The notes beneath the pieces are model-generated. The model was given only the letters and a program-made list of their open reading frames with translations. It made no database searches and was not told the origin of the DNA. Below are positions 61,947 through 64,000 of a stretch of DNA of 64,000 nt, piece after piece. The stretch comes from Leptospira broomii serovar Hurstbridge str. 5399 (GTDB lineage Bacteria > Spirochaetota > Leptospiria > Leptospirales > Leptospiraceae), in NCBI RefSeq assembly GCF_000243715.2, contig NZ_AHMO02000008.1:1785001-1849000 (forward strand). Reading direction: 5' to 3'. The translations under genes were made by a program, and so were the position numbers. The number at the start of each line of letters is the position of its first letter. The first letter of the stretch is position 1.

Positions 61947-64000
61947 ATGAATTCTATTTTTTTAAACTTTTATGCGTTCGGTTCTATCCTAGCGGCCTTC
62001 TTCTGCTTGTATGTCGCCTTTTTCTTTCTTACGATTAAAGACGGAAGTAAAGCGGCTTTTCATCTAGGTCTCTGCTGCCTATCCTCTTTTTTCCATCATA
62101 TAGGTTATATTTGGGGTTTTATTTCCTATGACGAAAGCACGATCTTTCATCGGTGGATTGTCGTCGCCGGCCCTTTAATCAGTTTTACCCAACTTGTCGC
62201 CTTCTTTATATACTTTCCCGCACTCCGATCCAGGGGATTGAAAATAGGTTTAAGCTTTTACGCGTTACTTCATTTAGGTGTATTAGCCGTAACCGCTTGG
62301 TACGTTACAATATCGCTGGGAGCCACTCGCACTTTCGTTGCAGGGAGTCATTATTGGGATTTTGAAACACACGTATTTTATAAATATTTTTCGATCATTA
62401 TCCTATTTTACGATGTCTCGTACCTTGTGATCGCTATATGGAAAGCCGTCGTCGAAAAAGGGAAGGAAAGACGATCGGTAATATACATTCTGTTAGCTTA
62501 TATCGTAGTCACGGTCGTGCCTGGAATACTGAACGCGATGAGTCGAGACGGTTCTGTTTCACGAGCCGCTTATCAACAATCTTTCGATGCAGGCATGGTA
62601 ATCGGTATGTTCTTGATCCTTATCGTGTATGTAAACGCCACTAAGGAACGAACCACGATTTTAAGCAGAATCGTTGGAATTTCTTTAGCTACTTTTGCCG
62701 TCTGCTATCTGTTAGTCGGTTATTCCATTTTAGAAGGTTACGAGGAAACATACGACGAGAGTAAAAATAAAGATACCGTTTTAGCCGTGATGAATAATCA
62801 ATCTCCTCAAGGATTGGCGTATGTTTCTTCGTTCGATCCCGATTCCGGAAAATTCGAAATTGAAAAAGGATCGAAAGATCCTCGATTTAACTCCGAGGAT
62901 AACCTAGAAACTAAATTTTTCAGAATTCGAAATCAGTTAATAAACGTCGGTTCGGATTCATCTTTAGAAAGATCTATTCGCATCGATTCCATTTTAAAAT
63001 CTTCCCCAAGGGAATTTTATGCATATGCCGAAGGTTTACGTGCATTTCTAAAATCGAGGCAAGAAGCTTCCGATGCCGATATCGCAACTTATTTTCGCGG
63101 CACGAATGAGAAGTTGAATATCATAAGAAGTAAATTTTCCCACCTTGCAGATCGCAAAGACTCTCAATCTATCCGAAAATTGTTTTCCTCCGAAACGATC
63201 GGGGTTTCAGAAACTCTATCGATCGTACGCGACAAGGCCTTGGCGGCGATAAAGGAAGGGAAAAGCGAAGCTGAAATTTCCAAAATCGTATTATCTTTTC
63301 TTTCTCCGATTCACGAGGAGGGTAAACGAGTTTACCGAGGAACTCGGTTATTCAAACCGGGAGATCCTAAACCGCAATTTTATTTAGCCTACTATTTCTC
63401 GAATCCTAGAAACGGGAAAATCTACGAGGTAGGCTACGACTATCGGGATTATAGGGCGTTCCAAAACAAGCCCGCGATGGTTTTAGTGATTTCATTAGTT
63501 GGAATGGTACTCGTAGTCGTTGTCGGATTTCAGTTTTTCTTCAGGAATGCGCTCGTTTTACCTATGGACGAGATCGTGACCGGTCTTCGGGAAGTTAATT
63601 CAGGAAACTTAAATTATCGACTGGTTCCTCGAGTCGAAGACGAGATCGGCTTTATGGCCAGATCGTTTAATCGAATGGCTCGAAGTATTCAGGCAGGTAG
63701 AAAACGCTTAGAACAATACGCGGATGAATTGGAAGAAAAAGTGAAGGAGCGGACTAGCGAATTGGAGCAGACCTTGGGAGAGGTGCGCGAATTAAAACAG
63801 CAACAAGACGGGGATTACTTCTTAACATCCCTTTTGATCAAACCTCTCGGATCGAATAAGGCAGTTTCCGAGAATGTGAGAGTGGATTTCTTTGTTGAGC
63901 AAAAGAAAAAATTCACATTTAGACGATTCGAAGATGAAATAGGCGGAGATTTGAATATCTCAAACCATATCCGATTGCGTGATCGATCCTATACGATTTT
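61947..64000 (+). CDS. 7TM-HAMP sensor protein, probable SpoIIE-type phosphatase (partial, C-terminus outside window)
   Basis: The frame opens at ATG 61947 and is uninterrupted to the window edge (684 codons). An N-terminal set of about seven hydrophobic helices (residues 5-225, for example FYAFGSILAAFFCLYVAFFF) is followed by an eighth helix and a 250-residue extracytoplasmic domain. Another helix at about 508-528 (VLVISLVGMVLVVVVGFQFF) leads to a HAMP domain at about 530-590 (PMDEIVTGLREVNSGNLNYR, ARSFNRMARSIQAG), a coiled coil, then GDYFLTSLLIKPLG near 618. From memory the last motif begins the SpoIIE PP2C-like region in Leptospira proteins, but the catalytic metal residues are outside the window. 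Confidence 0.75.
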   Translation, partial: MNSIFLNFYAFGSILAAFFCLYVAFFFLTIKDGSKAAFHLGLCCLSSFFHHIGYIWGFISYDESTIFHRWIVVAGPLISFTQLVAFFIYFPALRSRGLKIGLSFYALLHLGVLAVTAWYVTISLGATRTFVAGSHYWDFETHVFYKYFSIIILFYDVSYLVIAIWKAVVEKGKERRSVIYILLAYIVVTVVPGILNAMSRDGSVSRAAYQQSFDAGMVIGMFLILIVYVNATKERTTILSRIVGISLATFAVCYLLVGYSILEGYEETYDESKNKDTVLAVMNNQSPQGLAYVSSFDPDSGKFEIEKGSKDPRFNSEDNLETKFFRIRNQLINVGSDSSLERSIRIDSILKSSPREFYAYAEGLRAFLKSRQEASDADIATYFRGTNEKLNIIRSKFSHLADRKDSQSIRKLFSSETIGVSETLSIVRDKALAAIKEGKSEAEISKIVLSFLSPIHEEGKRVYRGTRLFKPGDPKPQFYLAYYFSNPRNGKIYEVGYDYRDYRAFQNKPAMVLVISLVGMVLVVVVGFQFFFRNALVLPMDEIVTGLREVNSGNLNYRLVPRVEDEIGFMARSFNRMARSIQAGRKRLEQYADELEEKVKERTSELEQTLGEVRELKQQQDGDYFLTSLLIKPLGSNKAVSENVRVDFFVEQKKKFTFRRFEDEIGGDLNISNHIRLRDRSYTI

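Overview
The window looks like chromosomal DNA of a Leptospira-type spirochete. The reasons are an estimated moderate GC content with gene-dense short spacers, a spirochete-style set of lipoproteins (Cys lipoboxes with relaxed flanks), a DUF1574/MBOAT pair, a 7TM-HAMP-SpoIIE-type sensor, several secreted proteins I recognise only as Leptospira-like, and a long oxygen-independent cobalamin operon. The species is not determinable from the sequence alone. No rRNA, tRNA, insertion sequence, phage or CRISPR array was seen. || Layout. 1-2.6 kb (minus): an edge-truncated quinone-reductase-type dehydrogenase, crotonyl-CoA carboxylase/reductase and a TetR regulator. 2.8-7.1 kb: secreted proteins, an OmpA-like lipoprotein, and a divergent TetR / alpha-beta hydrolase pair with two perfect 8-3-8 palindromes between them. 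7.3-25.8 kb (minus): one tightly packed cobalamin operon of 20 genes, many with start/stop overlaps, read in the order cbtB, cbtA, cbiX-[2Fe-2S], DUF3209, FNR-like reductase, cbiD, cbiC, cbiET, cbiL, cbiG, cbiH, cbiF, cobO, cbiA, cbiZ, phosphatase, cobU, cobD-cbiP fusion, cbiB, phosphatase. It is preceded by a complete cobalamin riboswitch (about 25981-26135) and a second riboswitch-like element (about 26235-26385). || 26.4-33.2 kb: DoxX-like protein, a GT4 glycosyltransferase, a DUF5329 protein, a three-gene operon (small lipoprotein, 402-residue secreted protein, MauG-like dihaem peroxidase), MAPEG protein and class II amidotransferase. 33.3-37.2 kb (plus): GT4 glycosyltransferase overlapping polA. 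37.3-44.9 kb: DUF4097-like protein divergent from a MarR regulator and old yellow enzyme, SH3 protein, LptF/LptG permease, HEAT protein and MoeB/ThiF-like protein. 44.9-55.5 kb: envelope genes (beta-barrel-like protein, lpxK, msbA, solute-binding lipoprotein, PBP1A), a methyltransferase and a flavin amine-oxidase-like protein. 56-64 kb: ABC-F ATPase, RdgB, STAS protein, the DUF1574-MBOAT O-acetylation pair, and the 5' part of a sensor phosphatase cut by the window end. || How it fits together: the cob operon carries cobalt uptake (CbtAB), cobalt chelation (CbiX), corrin ring methylation and contraction, amidation, adenosylation, aminopropanol arm attachment and cobinamide salvage. It has no recognisable cbiJ/cobK (precorrin-6A reductase), cobS or cobT; the FNR-like protein is a candidate for the reductase gap. 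Crotonyl-CoA carboxylase/reductase belongs to the ethylmalonyl-CoA route, which uses B12-dependent mutases, so its proximity is biochemically consistent. The most notable unexplained items are the fused cobD-cbiP gene, the 240-residue unknown extension on CbiH, the FNR/DUF3209/CbiX-ferredoxin trio, the tandem riboswitch arrangement and the MauG-like operon.
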